Source of the DNA: Maribacter sp.
GTDB taxonomy: Bacteria > Bacteroidota > Bacteroidia > Flavobacteriales > Flavobacteriaceae
NCBI GenBank assembly: GCA_020629415.1
Contig: JAHDDL010000018.1
Span: 1-64,000 of the forward strand
Direction of reading: 5' to 3'
Length of the DNA: 64,000 nt
Positions within the stretch are counted from its first letter, which is position 1, and each line of letters starts with the position of its first letter. Below are positions 63,192 through 64,000 of the stretch, in pieces. Both the position numbers and the translations under genes were made by a program. A model generated the notes under the pieces. The model did no database searches, was not told the origin of the DNA, and worked only from the letters and a program-made list of their open reading frames with translations.

Positions 63192-64000
63192 ACGTGTAGT
63201 TATTACAGGGTTAGGGGTATGTGCACCAAATGGTGTAGGTTTAACCGATTTCACAAATGCCTTGCTGGAAGGTAAAAGTGGGCTTCGGCATCAACCAATT
63301 TTAGAGCAGTTGGGTTTTGGTTGCCAAGTAGCTGGCGAGCCACTGGTAGCGGATAAAACTATAGATAACTATTTTACGCCACTTGAACGTAGAGGCTTAA
63401 ATGCAACGGGAATTGTATATGGAGTAATTGCAGGTCTGGATGCCTGGAAAGATGCGGGGTTGGATAAGAACAATACGGATGAACCAAGCTGGGATCGGGG
63501 TATCATTTTTGGTACCGGAATTTTAGGTGTGGATAAGTTTAGGGAAGCCATACATTTAATAGATGATGGTAATGTACGTAGGCTTGGCAGTACCTCGGTA
63601 ATACAAACTATGGCGAGTGGTATAAGTGCCTATTTAGGCGGAATACTAGGTTGTGGAAATCAAGTGACCACGAACTCCGCGGCATGTACTACAGGTACCG
63701 AAGGTATTATCATGGCGTACGAAAGAATTCGTCAAGGAAAGGCCGACATAATGTTAACGGGCAGTTGTAGTGATAGTGGTCCGTATGTGTGGGGCGGTTT
63801 TGATGCCATGCGTATTTTACCAAGAGGTTACAATAATAAGCCTACGGAGGCAAGCCGGCCTATGAGTGCCACAGCTGCGGGATTTGTTCCCGGCAGTGGA
63901 GCCGGGGCATTGGTTCTTGAGTCTTTGGAAAGCGCCCAAAAACGAGGTGCAAATATTTATGCAGAAGTATTGGGAGGGGAAATCAATAGTGGTGGGCAGA
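63184..64000 (+). CDS. Beta-ketoacyl-ACP synthase (FabF-like), truncated by window end
   Basis: Starts ATG 63184 inside the dehydratase stop region. The visible 272 residues are a KAS I/II fold: RRVVITGLGVCAPNGVG, the nucleophile Cys168 in TTNSAACTTGTEG, then GSCSDSGPYVWGGFDAM and PMSATAAGFVPGSGAGALVLE. The His pair of the active site lies beyond the window, so only the Cys is confirmed. It condenses acyl-ACP with malonyl-ACP. The shared operon suggests a starter-chain synthase for the type III PKS. Confidence 0.9.
   Translation, partial: MNRRVVITGLGVCAPNGVGLTDFTNALLEGKSGLRHQPILEQLGFGCQVAGEPLVADKTIDNYFTPLERRGLNATGIVYGVIAGLDAWKDAGLDKNNTDEPSWDRGIIFGTGILGVDKFREAIHLIDDGNVRRLGSTSVIQTMASGISAYLGGILGCGNQVTTNSAACTTGTEGIIMAYERIRQGKADIMLTGSCSDSGPYVWGGFDAMRILPRGYNNKPTEASRPMSATAAGFVPGSGAGALVLESLESAQKRGANIYAEVLGGEINSGGQ

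Noticed and set aside
1-64000. CRISPR arrays, tRNA genes, rRNA genes or insertion sequences
   Set aside because: No spaced direct repeats, cloverleaf-like motifs or transposase reading frames were seen by eye; gaps are short and AT-rich.

Overview
The window looks like chromosomal DNA of a marine-type member of the Flavobacteriaceae (Bacteroidetes). The evidence is: AT-rich sequence; several promoters of the Bacteroidetes form TAnnTTTG; little Shine-Dalgarno signal and several TTG/GTG starts; many lipoproteins and TlpA-like thioredoxins; a fused E1 alpha/beta 2-oxoacid dehydrogenase; and families such as DUF4252, DUF1835 and DUF3291. I cannot name the species. No prophage, insertion sequence, CRISPR array, rRNA or tRNA was seen.

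Layout. 1-130: signal recognition particle RNA. 0.2-10.6 kb: SDR, TlpA-like lipoproteins, ABC-F ATPase, FAS1 protein and pheT. 10.6-13 kb: leuA-leuB. 13-19.3 kb: a Bacteroidetes-specific helical protein, DMT transporter, DUF4252, RluA-type pseudouridine synthase, panB, NTF2-like and ThuA proteins. 19.4-22.4 kb: a small KOW/Tudor-like protein, a rearranged alpha/beta hydrolase joined to a broken GyrI-like gene, and a KDG-kinase-like sugar kinase. 22.4-26.6 kb: stress and repair block (OsmC, DUF3291, the paired TIGR03915/TIGR03916 DNA-repair proteins, and a divergent self-cleaving-type S24 repressor with clustered operators). 26.6-45.6 kb: mostly housekeeping (ggt, ACP phosphodiesterase, glmM, LpxL-type acyltransferase, rhomboid protease, large FAD/Fe-S oxidoreductase, LpxH-type phosphatase, aroC, dicarboxylate symporter). 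45.7-58.9 kb: MutS2-like protein, ung, response regulator, ppk1, nucleoside phosphorylase, eIF1/SUI1 homologue with an IPNS-like oxygenase, fused E1, lipocalin and OmpA lipoproteins.

The last 5 kb (59.0-64.0 kb, cut by the window edge) is a tightly packed biosynthetic operon. It runs FAD oxidoreductase, methyltransferase, type III polyketide synthase, FabI/FabL-like enoyl reductase, hotdog dehydratase and beta-ketoacyl-ACP synthase. The first three match in function the flavoprotein/methyltransferase/type III PKS set of the phenolic-lipid operon srsABC of Streptomyces. The last three would supply a dedicated fatty-acyl starter. I infer an alkyl-resorcinol, alkyl-pyrone or alkyl-quinone type lipid.

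The other standout signals are these. (1) A perfect palindrome ATCGTATACGAT occurs four times between 45.2 and 60.4 kb, three of them inside genes in different reading contexts. (2) A deletion-like junction fuses a GyrI-like gene out of frame to an alpha/beta hydrolase, exactly at a T TTA AAG slippery heptamer. (3) Tandem GGAAATATTCC operators lie between the S24 repressor and the DNA-repair radical-SAM operon.
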